A stretch of DNA of 64,000 bases, from NCBI RefSeq assembly GCF_933775445.1, contig NC_065872.1, forward strand, positions 14,508,001-14,572,000. Reading direction: 5' to 3'. Positions 10,428 to 21,515 of this stretch are shown piece after piece. The translations under genes were made by a program, and so were the position numbers. The DNA comes from Argentina anserina (Eukaryota; Streptophyta; Magnoliopsida; Rosales; Rosaceae). The notes beneath the pieces are model-generated. The model saw only the letters and a list, made by a program, of their open reading frames with translations. It had not been told where the DNA came from and did not search any database. Position 1 is the first letter of the stretch. Every line of letters begins with the position of its first letter.

Positions 10428-12113
10428 TGATAGGAGCACAAAGTGTGACGTTTTTAGTGTATATATGTTATATTCTTACTTTTTGTTACTTCTTATTTAG
10501 TGTGCTTTAGTTCCTTTTGTTAGAATAAGTGTTTAGGAAGAGCTTAACTCGAACATGTGTGATTATATGTTGAAAACGTACTAAGTGTTAGAAATCATTG
10601 TTGAGATATGTTTACTTACTCGACTAAGACTGTACTTTCCTTTTTTTTGTTCTTTCTCATGTCTAACTTTCTTATTATTTTTAGGAAAGACAAATCCTAG
10701 TTAGACAAGGAGAGAGAGGACGACAAGACCAATTCCTAGTTGCATTAGGAGAAGCTACATGTGTGCAATCAAGAGATGAATTCCTATTTGGAGTTGAATT
10801 TCAAAATCAACTTGGAGATGGATTTCCATGGTATAAATGAAGAGATTTTCGTGCATTATAAATCAGAATATCAAGGAGGAAGAAGATCTGCACTTGAAGC
10901 CTAATCCATACAAGAATAAAAATATGTCAGATTTCGTAGTCTAAAGTAGACGGGCTCATCTGGACAGCTCAGATCGATTTAGAATGCGTGTCGTATATGG
11001 ATAGAAAGCTCTATGAGTCTAGTTTCTGTATTATTTGGAATAGAATCAATATCTTATTCCTAGAGGAAGTTATGACGGAATCATTACTCAAAGGTCCAGT
11101 GGGCTCGGTAAAATTATTTCAGCCATTGATTTGCTTTTGAGCTAAGGGTTATGAGGAGAAGTTGGGGCCTTGTTTCTCCTATATATAGATGATGAATCTA
11201 CATCAGAATCATCATCAATATTTTCCTAAAGTATAGCCAAAGCTCTACCCAAATACATACTCACCACTAAGAACCCTAATTCCGAAATATCCACCCCTTC
11301 ACTATTTTTTTTACTCCAAAGCTCGGAGCCTATGACGTCAATTCCCTTGAAGATCTTTAGTTATCTTGTCTTAAGCCTCAGAGGATAATTTAAAGTGTAA
11401 CTCTATGATTTTCTTGTCTAAATTTCGGTATATATTGTTCTTGTTCTTGAATGATTTTTGTTTTGGTTTTGTTAAAGTATATTTCAATTTTGTCTATGAA
11501 GTTTTATATATCTTTCGAATTATATATATATATGATTGAATTCAAATTTTAATCTATGATTTCGTTTCATGCAGTGAGTTTGTTTCTTGAATGATTTAGA
11601 TAATACTTAGTTCTTGTGTTTGCTCGGAGTATAGTGATATCTAAGTTGTTTGATTAAAGACTTATGCTATGATGTTTATTATTTATGTGGCTCAAAGTTG
11701 CATGATATGATAATTGTGTTAGATTTCAAGTAAGGCTCAGAGCAATGCTTGAATGTGTTAAGTGTCTATGTGATAGGATAACCTCGGAGGACCCTAATTG
11801 AATGATCAAACCTAAGTTATCTAAGAGGCTGCACGACATGAATATGATTGAGATTGAATCTTGTTTTCGGTTATACGTATATGATTTGTTTGGTGATTTC
11901 TTGTGTGTTGATTGATTGGTCACATGTATATAGTAGCTTAGGTTTTATATTCTATTCTTATAATCAAAACGTATATCCCTTCGTGAATTCGTTGTTGTTT
12001 GATTTGTGATTCAGTCCCTGGTTGGATCCCCGGTTTGTAACGATATCATCTTATTTTATACTACTAACGATGCTTACATGGTTAATATTGATGTCGAGTA
12101 ATCGAGCTGATCA
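10428..12113 (+). mobile_element. 1.69-kb solo LTR inserted in copia A
   Basis: The block begins TGATAGGAGCAC and ends GCTGATCA (TG...CA). It is flanked by CAGTT (10423-10427) and CAATT (12114-12118), a 5-bp target duplication with one mismatch. No gag/pol coding lies inside. A TATA-like CCTATATATAGATG at about 11179 gives plus orientation. Removing it reconnects the copia integrase C-terminus and linker. Length suggests a Ty3/gypsy source, but no internal copy is present to prove it. Confidence 0.72.
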
Positions 12114-13030
12114 CAATTTTCTAGATGTAGAATCATAACATTTGTAACCTTTTTTAGAAGATGAATATCTAAGAAAAACACATCGTATAGCCCCTGCATC
12201 TAACTTATCACGATTCTGAGCTTGATCATGCACATAGCATACACATCCAAAGGTTCTCAAGTGATCGATGCTGATCTTTCTCCCCTTCAACACTTCAAAA
12301 GGAGACTTAAAATTCAGAACTCGACTATCGATTGATAATGTAAGCAACTGTTTGATTGGCTTGAGACCAGAAGCGTTTAGGCACATTAGATTGAAGCATC
12401 ACATCCCTAGTCTTCTCTAAAAGATTCATGTTCTTGCGTTCAGAAATTCCATTATGTTGTGGAGTTGCCACACAACTTGTTTGATGCAAAATACCTTGAG
12501 AGTTAAGGTAATCAGTCATAAGTTTGGATGTGTATTCGGTACCATTATCCGATCTCAATATGCATATGCTTGAGTTGAAATGATTTTTCACTAAGTTGTT
12601 GAAATTTGCAAAACTTGTTGCAACCTCATTTTTAGTTTATAGCAAGTACACAAAAGTTGTTCTAGAGTAGTCATCGATGAAACTCACATAATATTATAAC
12701 CATCAAAGGAAATAGACCTAGCAAGCCCCCATACATCAGAGTGCACAATTTCAAAAATACGAGTAGCTCTAGAACTAGAAATTGGAAAAGGTAATCTAGT
12801 GGATTTGGAGCTGTGACAAGTTTCACAGTTCTCAATTCTATTACAAAAAGATGAAAATAAAAAAGACTTGACATGTGAAGAGGGGTGAGCTAAAGGTTTG
12901 TGCCAAAGTAATTGACTTGGAGGATTTGAATGAGCATGGAGGTTTTTTGTAACTGTGGAAATGATAGAGATGTAGTACAAGCCATTGAGAAAAAACCCTT
13001 CACCAATCTTCATATTGGTCAAACGGTCCT
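12114..13030 (-). pseudogene. copia A integrase (zinc finger, core, C-terminus)
   Basis: Minus-strand frames give, in order: the GAG-pre-integrase region (WHKPLAHPSSHV and CETCHSSKSTRLPF), the core start FEIVHSDVWGLARS, LRSDNGTEYTS, HNGISERKN, and PFEVLKGRKISIDHLRTFGC. The D-D-E type residues are visible but the frame is broken at least twice. Confidence 0.87.
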
Positions 13031-13219
13031 ATAACATTACATTATGAGTTGAAAACAAGACAAGGCAATCTAGGGTATGAGTTAGCCTTCCAACATATAG
13101 CAGCTTGAAAGGAAAGAGGGAACATACGTCACACTAGACTCTTTTTTATTTGAAAACATTTTCATCTTTCCTTTTCCAATGATTGGAACTTTCTTACCAT
13201 TAGCTACCAACACAAAAGA
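13031..13219 (-). other. copia A degraded protease-integrase spacer
   Basis: This links the protease and pre-integrase regions. Stops in all frames and no single motif can be assigned, but position and context place it in the copia polyprotein. Confidence 0.5.
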
Positions 13220-14449
13220 CTAATTTTCAAATGTATGAAAATCATTTAAACATGATGCATCATAAGACATGTGATCGGAGGCTCCTGAATCCACAATCCA
13301 AAGATCATGACTATTACTGAAATCAATAGCAGTAGATATAGCACAAATTATACTTGGTATCTCATCATGCTTTGAAAGTTTCTCATCAGCTAGATATCCA
13401 GCAAACTTGCCTAGCAAGGCTGTTGAGCTTTCACTATTACTGTTTCCATGCCTTTGTTGAATAAATGAAGCAAATTCATTTATGATATTGATAGGGTTTG
13501 AGGTGAAGTCCATTCATGGATTTGAGAGCACTACCTGTGAAGTAACCAAGGTTAGCCTTGGGAGCATAGTTCATCTGGTTCTTTGACTTCTTATGGTCAT
13601 CATTAAACTTTGGCTTGAGTTCAGGATGTAAGATCCAACATGTCTCCTTCAAGTGACCAACACCTGATCTTCCAATTGATGCACAGTATGTGCATTTCAA
13701 ATCCGACCTCCTTCCTTTATAAGGTCTAGAACTTGTAAAAGCTCTAGCCTCAGATGCATTAGCACCTTGATCATGCACTGCCAAATAAGCTTTCATCACC
13801 TTCTTTCTCACTTCTTCTCTTTGTATTGTGCTAGTGATAGTATCTAGTGATGTTGTCTCAGATGACATCAACAAATGGCTCTCCACATCTTCATAATCAG
13901 AGTTAAGACTAGCAAGAAGCATACAAACTTTATCTTCCTCAACACGTTTAACAATAATCTTGTTATCAGTTGTGTGAGGACGATACATCGCAAGTTCATT
14001 CCACATAGCTTTTAGACTTTCAAGATGTGAAGTGAAGGAGGTATTACCTTATTGAAGCTCTGACATCTCTTTCTTAAGTTGAAATTACGAGCAGCGTTGT
14101 TAAGACTAGCATACATGCTCTTGACATCTTGCCACAGATTGAATGCAGTGTCAGCATAACCAAAGATCCCTCTCATCTTTGGTTCCATAGAATTCAGCAT
14201 CCATGACATCACAATCTTTTTCTGGCCCATCCAGTGATCAAAATTAGGAGAGGAAGCAGATTGTGGTTTAATTAAGCCAGTAATGTAGCCAATCTTGTAT
14301 CTACTTGTAAGAGCGAGATTGATCGCTCGAGACCAATGAAGGTAGTTGAATTCATTAAGGAGGGTTGAGGTAAGACACTGACTTGTGTCAGTTGAATCAT
14401 GGCTTGAACAAGAGGCACTTTCTTCCACATGTTTACTGCCTCCAACCAT
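13220..14449 (-). pseudogene. copia A gag and protease
   Basis: Gag opens at the ATG at 14449 (MVGGSKHVEESASC), with the UBN2-like LNEFNYLHWSRAI and TAFNLWQDVKSMYASLNNAAR. A frameshift near 14010 follows, then QREEVRKKVMKAYLA and a zinc-knuckle relic CTYCASIG...GHLKETCW. After a second shift comes protease with LWIVDSGASDHMSYDAS, the aspartic active site DSGA. Two frameshifts make it non-functional. Confidence 0.85.
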
Positions 14450-14534
14450 TATATATTAATGGAGAAGGTAGAAGCTGCATAAGGCAGATGATGGAGTAAT
14501 GGATTTTGCAAAGGCATGTCCTATGAGGAAACTT

Positions 14535-14546
14535 GCTCTGATACCA
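14535..14546 (-). other. copia A primer binding site
   Basis: TGGTATCAGAGC on the minus strand directly follows the LTR end ...TTTTTCAACA. It is complementary to the 3' end of initiator tRNA-Met, the usual copia primer. Confidence 0.88.
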
Positions 14547-14874
14547 TGTTGAAAAATGAACAAGGCTAAAATGTTTGAATGCCATTTTGTATTGATCGTT
14601 ATGAATTACAACTGAAGAGAACTAGAATAAATACAACAACTAAACTAGATAAAGACTGCTAGATTAATTACAAGATTAAGAATCAGGCGGATAAAACCTT
14701 AGAAACTACATTGAGAAGCTAAATATTGTGAAGTCACTAATCAGTCGAATTAACAAAAAAGCAAACTAAGAAGCAGACTGAGATTGCAGCTGGCTTGCAC
14801 TGCAAGTAACATCTGCACTTGCTTCCGATGAGAACCGGCCAATAAATGCACCATTAAATGCTGAGTTAACAACA
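14547..14874 (-). repeat. copia A 5' LTR (328 bp)
   Basis: In window orientation it begins TGTTGAAAAATG next to the PBS and ends GTTAACAACA, matching the left remnant at 2252-2476. CTTCT follows directly. Because the left LTR is truncated, the target duplication cannot be confirmed. Confidence 0.87.
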
Positions 14875-14897
14875 CTTCTGTTCAAATTTGTACTAAC

Positions 14898-15578
14898 CTG
14901 TATAAGTCCCTTGATAATCTCATCAGTGTAGTACTCAGGCTGTGACTCCTACTGAGAAAGCAAATGGTCGATCATGGTATTTTAATTTTATTCTCCGAAG
15001 CACTCTTGTTCATGTGTTCATCAATCAACTGTTGAAAGAAAGCATCTGCTCTCTTAGCCAACTTCTTCATCTTATTCTCTTCAAAATAACTGCCAAATCA
15101 ATTGAGAAAGGGCATGAATTGTACGAGGCTGGTTCCCCCACCTTAAGATATAGTCTCGTTCATGATCTCGATGAACTCCATCCCACTGTTCCTTGTCTGA
15201 ACTATGCAAGTCCCTGGCGAGCCTTTTCCCTGCCACCATTGTGAATGTGTTATTCAAGGTCAGCTCATAGAATATAGACCTCAGCTTCACTTTCACAAAA
15301 TAACCTGCTTCCCTACATTTCGGGAAAGCTTGCGCAACAAATGTCTGATTTCGTTTTTCCAGACATCGGAGAAGGAGTTGAGTCGGATGGTGGATAGGAC
15401 CTCAATCGCGGCAATTCAGCGAACGTTGTGCCAGGGTTCGCCATATGGGGAGGACATCATGGTAGTGTTGTTGTACGCTAAGATCTTGCCTATGAGAGAG
15501 GGATGACGGTTTGCCAACACGATGTCGTTTTTGGTGAAGCATTATTGTATGGCCGAGGAGGAGGAGATAATGACACTT
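14898..15578 (-). pseudogene. CYP81 pseudogene, exon 1 3' part
   Basis: The DNA is closely similar to exon 1 of the intact CYP81 genes (for example 20622-21260). It includes the exon end CTTATACAG|GTTAG at 14898, the Lys-rich 'KxADAFFQ' helix region and the segment antisense to VLSTIRLNSF. Several small indels and stops break the frame. It is bounded on the left by copia A in the intron. On the right, at about 15578, sequence switches mid-exon to copia B RT. The N-terminal piece survives at 19477-19615. The heme-binding exon 2 is missing from the window. Confidence 0.88.
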
Positions 15579-15582
15579 GTTT

Positions 15583-16470
15583 GGATTATGCATGAACTGG
15601 CTCACTAGGCTCACTGCATAAGCAATATCTGGTCTAGTATGGGTCAAATAGATCAAGTGCCCAACTAACCTCTGATAGCGAGCTCGATCAGTCGGTGTCT
15701 GGTCTGGATACTCTGCTAGACGATGGTTTTGCTCGATTGGGATGTCGATAGGTGTGCAATCTAATATACATGTCTCTGTCAACAAATCAAGTATGTACTT
15801 TCTCTGGCACAAGTAGATCACATCTCTCCCCTTGCTACCTCAATCCCTAAGATATACTTGAGATCACCTAAGTCATTCATCTCAAACTCAGAAGACAACT
15901 GTCCCTGCAGCCGATCCATCTCTACATTATCATTGCCAGTAATCACTTTATCATCAACATATATAATCAAAGCTACTACATTCCCTTATTGATGCTTAAG
16001 AAACATGGTATGATCTGAATTACTCTGTTTGTAACCAATCTTCCGCATAAACATTGAAAACCTCCCAAACCAGGCACAAGGTGACTGTTTGAGACCATAT
16101 AGAGACTTTCTCAATTTGCACACATAATCACTAGAAGAATTAGTTACGTACACTGGAGGGAGACTCATATACACCTCTTCAGCTAACTCTCCATGAAGAA
16201 ATGCATTCTTGACATCAAACTGTCGGCGTGGCCAATTCAAACTAGCAGCAAATGAAAGGAGCACTCAGATAGTGTTCATCTTTGCAACAAGAGCAAAAGT
16301 CTCATCATAATCAATACTATATGTCTGACTAAACCCCTTCGCAACAAGGCTTGCTTTATACCTGCTAATTGATCCATCTACATTATGCTTCACAGTGAAC
16401 ACCCATCGACACCCTATAGCCTTCTTGCCATGTGGTGGAGGCATAAGTTCTCAAGTATCATTTTTCTGCA
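15583..16470 (-). pseudogene. copia B reverse transcriptase
   Basis: This has the RT core motifs WPRRQFDVKNAFLHGELAEE, LRKSLYGLKQSPCAWFGRF, IIYVDDKVITGND and YILDLLTETC...YQRLVGHLIYLTHTRPDIAYAVS. The catalytic YVDD is kept but the frame is broken by stops near 15825 and 15985. Confidence 0.87.
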
Positions 16471-16585
16471 ATGCCTTCATTTCTTCCTCCATTGCTTTTC
16501 TTCATTTCGGATCTCCCAATGCATCATGCACTTTGTCAGGTACTAATACAGTAGATATTTGATTCACAAAATATTCATATGACTT

Positions 16586-17086
16586 TTATAATCTCCTAGT
16601 GGACATATAATTGGTTACTGGATATTTTGATGTGGCCTGTAAACTAGGTTCATATCTTTTGGGGGGTTGACCTTTAGTAGACCTGTTTGGTAACACATAT
16701 TGCCCACTACCAGACTCACTACTAGTACCAGTAGATGGACATACCTCAGATGAGTGGCCTTCTGCACCAGTAAGTCGTTGGTCGGGGGTATGAGTGATGG
16801 CGGGAGGGGCAGTTGTTCTCTCAACTATTGGTTCTTCTTCTGGAACCTGGGTGACTGATGCTCCTACCTCAGGTGGAGCTTCTGTCACTATTGGTACCTG
16901 ATTATCTGAAGTTTCAACCTCAGAATGAGCTTCTGCTACTGTTGGTACCTGATTATCTGAAGTTTGCACCTCTGAATGAACGTCTACTACTGGAGTAAAG
17001 GTATCTCCAAAAAATGAAATCTCCTCCTGAAGCGTTGGATCAGAAGAGGTAAAATAACTCATGTCTTCAAAGAAAGTAACATTCAT
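16586..17086 (-). pseudogene. copia B integrase-RT linker
   Basis: This linker is Glu/Thr/Pro-rich, with an internal near-repeat (VPTVAEAHSEVETSDNQ and EVQTSDNQVPTV). It ends QPPKRYEPSLQATSKYPVTN, which is homologous to the copia C linker. Confidence 0.75.
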
Positions 17087-18180
17087 AGTGACATAGTACT
17101 TTCTAGTGGGTGGATGGTAACACCTGTATCATTTCTGATTGCTTCCATATCCAACAAACACATACTTGATGGTCTGGGGATCCAACTTCGACTTTCGCTG
17201 GCTCTTAGGGACATGAACAAACGCTACACAACCAAAAACACGGGCATGTATAATGTGAAAAGAGGGAATGAATACATGAGATGCAAGAACCTGAAGAGGA
17301 ACATTTCCCTGAAGGACACTAGATGGAAGACGGTTGATAAGATGAGCTAAAGCTGCTACAGCATCACCCCACGGATATTTAAGCATATGAGCACTAAAAA
17401 GAATGGAACGAGCTATATCAAGGAGATGCCGGTTTTTCCTTTCGGACACCCCATTTTGCTCCGTGTTCGTGGACATGTGGTTTGGTGAATAATCCCATGA
17501 TCTTTCAAAAACTGTTGAAAAATATGACTGGCATACTCCCCCCCCCCCCATTATCAGAACGAAGAATCCTAATGGTACTATTATACTGTATTTGAACATG
17601 AGTGTGAAAAGCTTGAAAAACAGGAAAAACCTCATCTCTGGTCTAAAGAAGAACAATCCATGACGACCTAGTGCAATCATCAATAAAAGACACATAATAC
17701 CGCATACCCGTGACCGTAGACTCTTTGGAAGGTCCCCAAACATTAGAATGAATTAATTCAAAAGGAGTATGACTTTTAAAAATGCTCGAAGAATAAGTAG
17801 AACGGTGACTCTTAGAAAGACACATGTTTCATAACGCAAAGATGACTCATTCACACCAATAAACAAAGAAGGCATGTTTTGTTTTTCATAACATGTAAAG
17901 ATGAATGTCTCAATCGCCGATGCCACAACCAAATTTCACTTAGCTGAATAGAACTTGTTGTCAGAGCGGTGGGTGGTTGTGCTCCTGGTTTCTGTATTGC
18001 ATATGTCTAATTAAGGTGAAACAATCAGCCCCTCAAATCCCCCCGACCAAGTATCTTCCTGGTGAGAAGACCCTGAAAAATCACATACATGGGAAAAAAT
18101 GTTACAAAGCATCAAGACTCAATGTTCAACTGGGGAACATATAACAGGTGATGTGATAAATCATGTACATATATAACATT
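17087..18180 (-). pseudogene. copia B integrase
   Basis: This carries FELIHSNVWGPSKESTVTG, YVSFIDDCTRSSWIV, the EQNGVSERKNRHLLD motif with the catalytic Glu, and HARVFGCVAFVHVPKSQR. The core is frameshifted around 17550-17640, where a C homopolymer (17540-17548) sits. The pre-integrase zinc-finger part (17830-18180) is badly eroded. Confidence 0.83.
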
Positions 18181-18458
18181 ATGAAGTTCTAAAGTATGAG
18201 TGATACGAACTGACCCTCTCCCTAACACTAGAAAAGCCTCACCATTAGCATTAGTAACATAAGACACTGGTGGAGGAGATAACTAAGTAATATAGTAAGA
18301 TTTATCATAAGTCATATGATCAGAGGCACTAGAATCAATAATCCAAGTATCAGAACCAACAAAGTTAGAAACTTTTAAAGTCATACCGATCTTACCACCA
18401 ACCCAAGATTTATCAAAAAAGTTACCATTTGTGCAATATTGGCCCGAGTATGTCTAGA
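18181..18458 (-). pseudogene. copia B protease
   Basis: The frame SDTWIIDSSASDHMTYDKSYY is followed by LSPPPVSYVTNANGEAF, as in copia C. The active-site DSGA reads DSSA, a Gly-to-Ser change expected to inactivate it. Confidence 0.8.
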
Positions 18459-18671
18459 GTCGTGTGAGAACTCAACTCTCCAACCAGTCTTGTCATCCAA
18501 CTCTCGAATAACATTCTTAGCATCGCTCATGTGGACAAAATCAATGAAAGCATAACCGAGTGGTCTCTTTTCAACCCATATTCTGCTGATAATTCTTTAG
18601 TTATGGAACTGAACTTCAAGATCTCTTTCTGTAACCGGAGAATCCAAATTCCCAACATACACACGAGACAT
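18459..18671 (-). pseudogene. captured RRM of an RSZ22-type SR splicing factor
   Basis: The reading starts at the ATG at 18671: MSRVYVGNLDSPVTERDLEV, then after one stop IISRIWVEKRPLGYAFIDF and ELDDKTGWRVEFSHD. This matches from memory the RRM of plant RSZ21/22 SR proteins (RNP2 VYVGNL, RNP1 GYAFIDF). SR proteins bind pre-mRNA in the nucleus. No intron is visible across the RRM. The segment sits exactly where copia C has gag, directly after the leader and before protease, so it is a captured, cDNA-like piece. An in-frame TAA after FHN makes it broken as it stands. Confidence 0.83.
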
Positions 18672-19272
18672 TTTTTTTCTTTCCCGGGTGTACTGATCAA
18701 ATTCCTGGGTGTGTAAATAAATAAGGAGAACTGGGCTTAATGGAGCGGATCGGGTCTGACTGGAACACCGGGTCGGATAGCTGAAATTGGGTTGGGTAGA
18801 TCTGAAGCGAGTCGAGCAAATAGACTGGAGATGACGACGTTGAGAGTAGCAAACGCCAAGACTTGGAGACCGATCCAGTCGACGAGAGAAGCGAGAGCAG
18901 CAGGCGCCGACGTCGGAAACAAATCGAGCCGATCGAAGAAGCAGCGGTGCTGTAGAAGACGCCGATCGGAGCAGAAGCTGGAGAGAACGCCGATCAGAGA
19001 AGCAGCGGTGCTGGAGAGGACGTCGATCGGAGAAGCAAACGCCAACGACAAGGGAGGATGCTGAGTCGCGGGAGAACGCCGGAAGAGATGATGCCGATGG
19101 TGGTGTATCCTCACACCCAATAGTCAACGCCGAGCCGATAGTGCCCAATAGTCAACGGGTTGCATAAGTCAACATCTACGAAATTGTGAAGAAATAAAAC
19201 CCTAACAATAGGGTTCAATTCTACAAATATATTGCAGCGAAAAAAAAAGAGACAAAATCCTTTCGGATCTTT
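18672..19272 (-). other. copia B untranslated leader, GC-rich
   Basis: This leader of about 600 bp lies between PBS and first ATG. It is rich in CGATCGGAGAAGC-type repeats and GCCGACGTCGG words. The matching leader of copia C (54589-55126) has similar composition. No retroviral-type protein is encoded; overlapping open frames on both strands result from composition. Confidence 0.6.
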
Positions 19273-19284
19273 GCTCTGATACCA
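19273..19284 (-). other. copia B primer binding site
   Basis: TGGTATCAGAGC on the minus strand follows the LTR terminus and is complementary to initiator tRNA-Met. Confidence 0.88.
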
Positions 19285-19476
19285 AGTTAAATAAGACGTA
19301 ATTTGGAGAATGAATTTTCTGATATCTATTCATCTCAGACTGGAAGTTATATATAGAGAATACATTGTACTATAACTCTATGTACTACGTACTACACGTA
19401 CTACCATATACAGAATATGTAAGTACTAACTACACGATATACATCCCTAAATTACATTATATGACTCACGTTGACA
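19285..19476 (-). repeat. copia B 5' LTR (192 bp)
   Basis: On the minus strand it starts TGTCAACGTGAGTC and ends CTTATTTAACT next to the PBS. A TATA-like GTTATATATAGAG lies at about 19346. P450 exon sequence starts immediately beyond it (19477). There is no partner LTR in the window. Confidence 0.78.
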
Positions 19477-19615
19477 GAGGTAACCGAGAAGTGGAAGAGA
19501 AAAGAAAGGCCGGGCTTGGAGGGAGATTTGGGTAATGACGTCGTCCAATCAGCTTTAGAGTGATGAGGAAGCACGCGATTATAGCAAGAGATGTGTACAA
19601 GAATATGCCTTTCAT
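19477..19615 (-). pseudogene. CYP81 pseudogene, N-terminal fragment
   Basis: From the ATG at 19615 it encodes MKGIFLYTSLAIIACFLITL, a membrane-anchor segment, then the Pro-rich hinge [10 protein letters not shown]. This is the same layout as the two intact CYP81 proteins. Copia B's LTR begins right after. With 14898-15578 it forms one broken gene, the third copy of the tandem array. Confidence 0.85.
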
Positions 19616-19827
19616 GGTTAGTATAGTTTGATATGTTTTTGTCTGCCTAAATATATACAATAACGTACTCAATTTCTATAGGTTATTGAATTATTAAAAC
19701 ACTCTTTTATTAGATTCGAACAAGAGATGACAATTTCACGTGTTGTGTTGGTCACTCACTCACTCTAAAGAACCAACAGCCAATTGCATCATTTTGTTCG
19801 GTAATATATATTAATATCAATGCTTCC

Positions 19828-21515
19828 TTAATCAACGATCTTGTTTAAAATTGACCGAGGTTTGTACATGGCCTCCAATGGCACATGCTTAGGCATTGTG
19901 AGTCCTGCTCCTTCAGTCATATCAATCTTCTCCTCACTGACCCTTTCCCACTCAAAGAATTGAATCAATGAGGCCAAAGTCAAGCCGACCTCTCGTTGAG
20001 CCAATCCTCCTCCCGGACATGCCCTTCTTCCCATTCCAAATGGTATAAACTTGTGTGCCACATCCTTACCACCGGTTTCGAACCTCTCAGGTTTAAAACT
20101 ATCAGGATCATCCCACAAATTCGGGTCTCTGTGTATTGCCCATGCATTGATCAATACCAGTGTGTCGCGTGGTATAGTGAACCCACTTACAACGCAATCA
20201 TGAGATGCAAAATGGGGTATTAGCATTGGTGCTGTCGGGCACAGTCGAAGTGTCTCAGAGATGATATTTTGAAGGTAATGAAGCTTAGAGAGGTCTGGTT
20301 CGTCTACTACGCGTTCCTGACCAAGTTGAGTATCCAATTCAGCTCTAGCCTTCTTTAGTACATCTGGATGGTTTAGCAAATTGGACATAGCCCATTCCAT
20401 TGTCACTGCCGATGTATCAGTGCCCGCCAACAATAAACTCTGAAAATATTAGCAGTTCGAGTTAACACTTTATCTATGTAATATTTAAATTATAATGTTT
20501 CATAATCTCTTATTTGATAAGAGAGCACGTCAACCACTTGTAGCATTACTTTGGACTTAATTCCCGGACTTATAGAAAGTAAATGAGAGCCTAAATGTGA
20601 GATGAAAACATTTGTACCAACCAGTATGAGTCCTTTGATAATCTCATCAGTGTAATACTCGGGTTGTGACTCCTGTTGAGAAAGCAAATGGTCGATCGTG
20701 GTATTCTTACTCTCTGATGCACTCTTGCTCCGATGCTCATCAATCAGACGTTGCAAGAACACATCTGCTCTCTTGCCCAACTTCTTCACCTTCTTTACAT
20801 AACCATTACCTCCGAACCATCTGATAAAAGGCATGAATTCTCCGGCGTTGGTTCCCCCGCTGTATGAGAAAGCCTCGTCCATGATCTCAATGAACTCCTT
20901 CCCCACTCCCTTGTCCGCAACTTGGTCTCCGACATACCTCTTCCCAGCTACCATTGTCATTATGTTGTTGAAGGTCAGCTCATACAACAAGGACCGCAGC
21001 TTCACTTTCACAAAACGACCTTTCTCAGCATTTCGGGAAAGCCTGAGCAGCAAAAGCTTGACTTCTTCTTTTCGAACCTCCGCGAACGAGTTGAGCCTGC
21101 TAGTAGACAAAACCTCGACAGTGCCAATACGGCGAATGTTTCGCCAATGATCACCGTAGGGGGAAGTCACCAAGGTGGTTTGGTTGTACCCGAAGTGCTT
21201 GCTTATTAGCGTGGGGGGACGGTTTGCCAAGACGATGTCGTTTTTGGTGAAACATTCTTGCACGGCGGCAGAGGAGGAGATAACGATGGCGCGGCGGGAG
21301 CCGAACCAGAGGGAGAAGATGGGGCCGTATTTTTGAGAGAGACTGTGGAAGGTTCGGTGGTTTGGGGCTTTGAGAAGGTAGAGGTGGCCGAGTATGGGAA
21401 GAGAAAAGGAAGGGCTTGGAGGAAGGTTAGGGTAACGAAGCCGACGAAAAAGCGTTGGTGTGATGGACAGGCAGACTAGGAGGGCCAGAAAACTGTAGAA
21501 GAAGGTGTCTTCCAT
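19828..21515 (-). CDS. CYP81-family cytochrome P450, gene 1 (intact, two exons)
   Basis: Exon 1 is 20622-21515 and exon 2 is 19828-20439, with a 182-bp phase-0 intron (CTG|GTTGG ... TTTTCAG|AGT). Together they give 501 aa, normal for plant CYP81. Visible: N-terminal anchor (about 1-25), hinge [12 protein letters not shown]-helix AGTDTS (303-308), ExxR ETLR (360-363), PERF (415-418), heme loop [10 protein letters not shown] (432-441) with ligand Cys439. Such enzymes are ER-bound mono-oxygenases fed by P450 reductase. CYP81 members hydroxylate isoflavones, flavones or lignans or form methylenedioxy bridges; the substrate here cannot be read from sequence. No disabling mutation was seen. Start chosen because gene 2 and the pseudogene begin at the same place. 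Confidence 0.95.

Larger units (their letters stand above)
2252..14874 (-). mobile_element. Ty1/copia element A, minus strand, multiply interrupted
   Basis: The order read on the minus strand is 5' LTR (14547-14874), PBS, gag, protease, integrase, RT, RNase H, polypurine tract, and a truncated 3' LTR (2252-2476). That order (integrase before RT) defines Ty1/copia. About 7.9 kb of the span is foreign: a CACTA element, a SINE-like block and a solo LTR. Frames carry several stops and shifts, so it is inactive. It lies in the intron of a CYP81 pseudogene whose exon 1 remnant starts at 14898. The missing outer part of the left LTR and the missing P450 exon 2 suggest a deletion at the left boundary. 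Confidence 0.88.
15579..19476 (-). mobile_element. Ty1/copia element B, minus strand, 3'-deleted, host RRM in place of gag
   Basis: From right to left: 192-bp 5' LTR (19285-19476), PBS, GC-rich leader, an SR-protein RRM (18459-18671), protease, integrase, linker and RT. It then stops inside the RT C-terminus at about 15580, directly against P450 sequence. RNase H and 3' LTR are gone, together with about 100 bp of P450 exon 1, so one deletion removed the element end and its flank. Protein similarity to copia C (50097-55263) is high, for example NHRLAEYPDQ and QRLVG.LIYL. Gag is absent. Confidence 0.85.

Noticed and set aside
14942..15506. Plus-strand frames across the P450 remnant
   Set aside because: Antisense shadows of the CYP81 pseudogene; the similarity is on the minus strand.
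18597..19148. Long minus-strand frame and plus-strand counterpart in the copia B leader
   Set aside because: Composition-driven (Ser/Arg-rich from CGATCG-type repeats); only the last 25 codons are real, being the captured RRM start.
20833..21479. Plus-strand frames opposite CYP81 gene 1 (also 49024-49672 opposite gene 2)
   Set aside because: Mirror frames of a highly conserved P450 exon; no independent motif.
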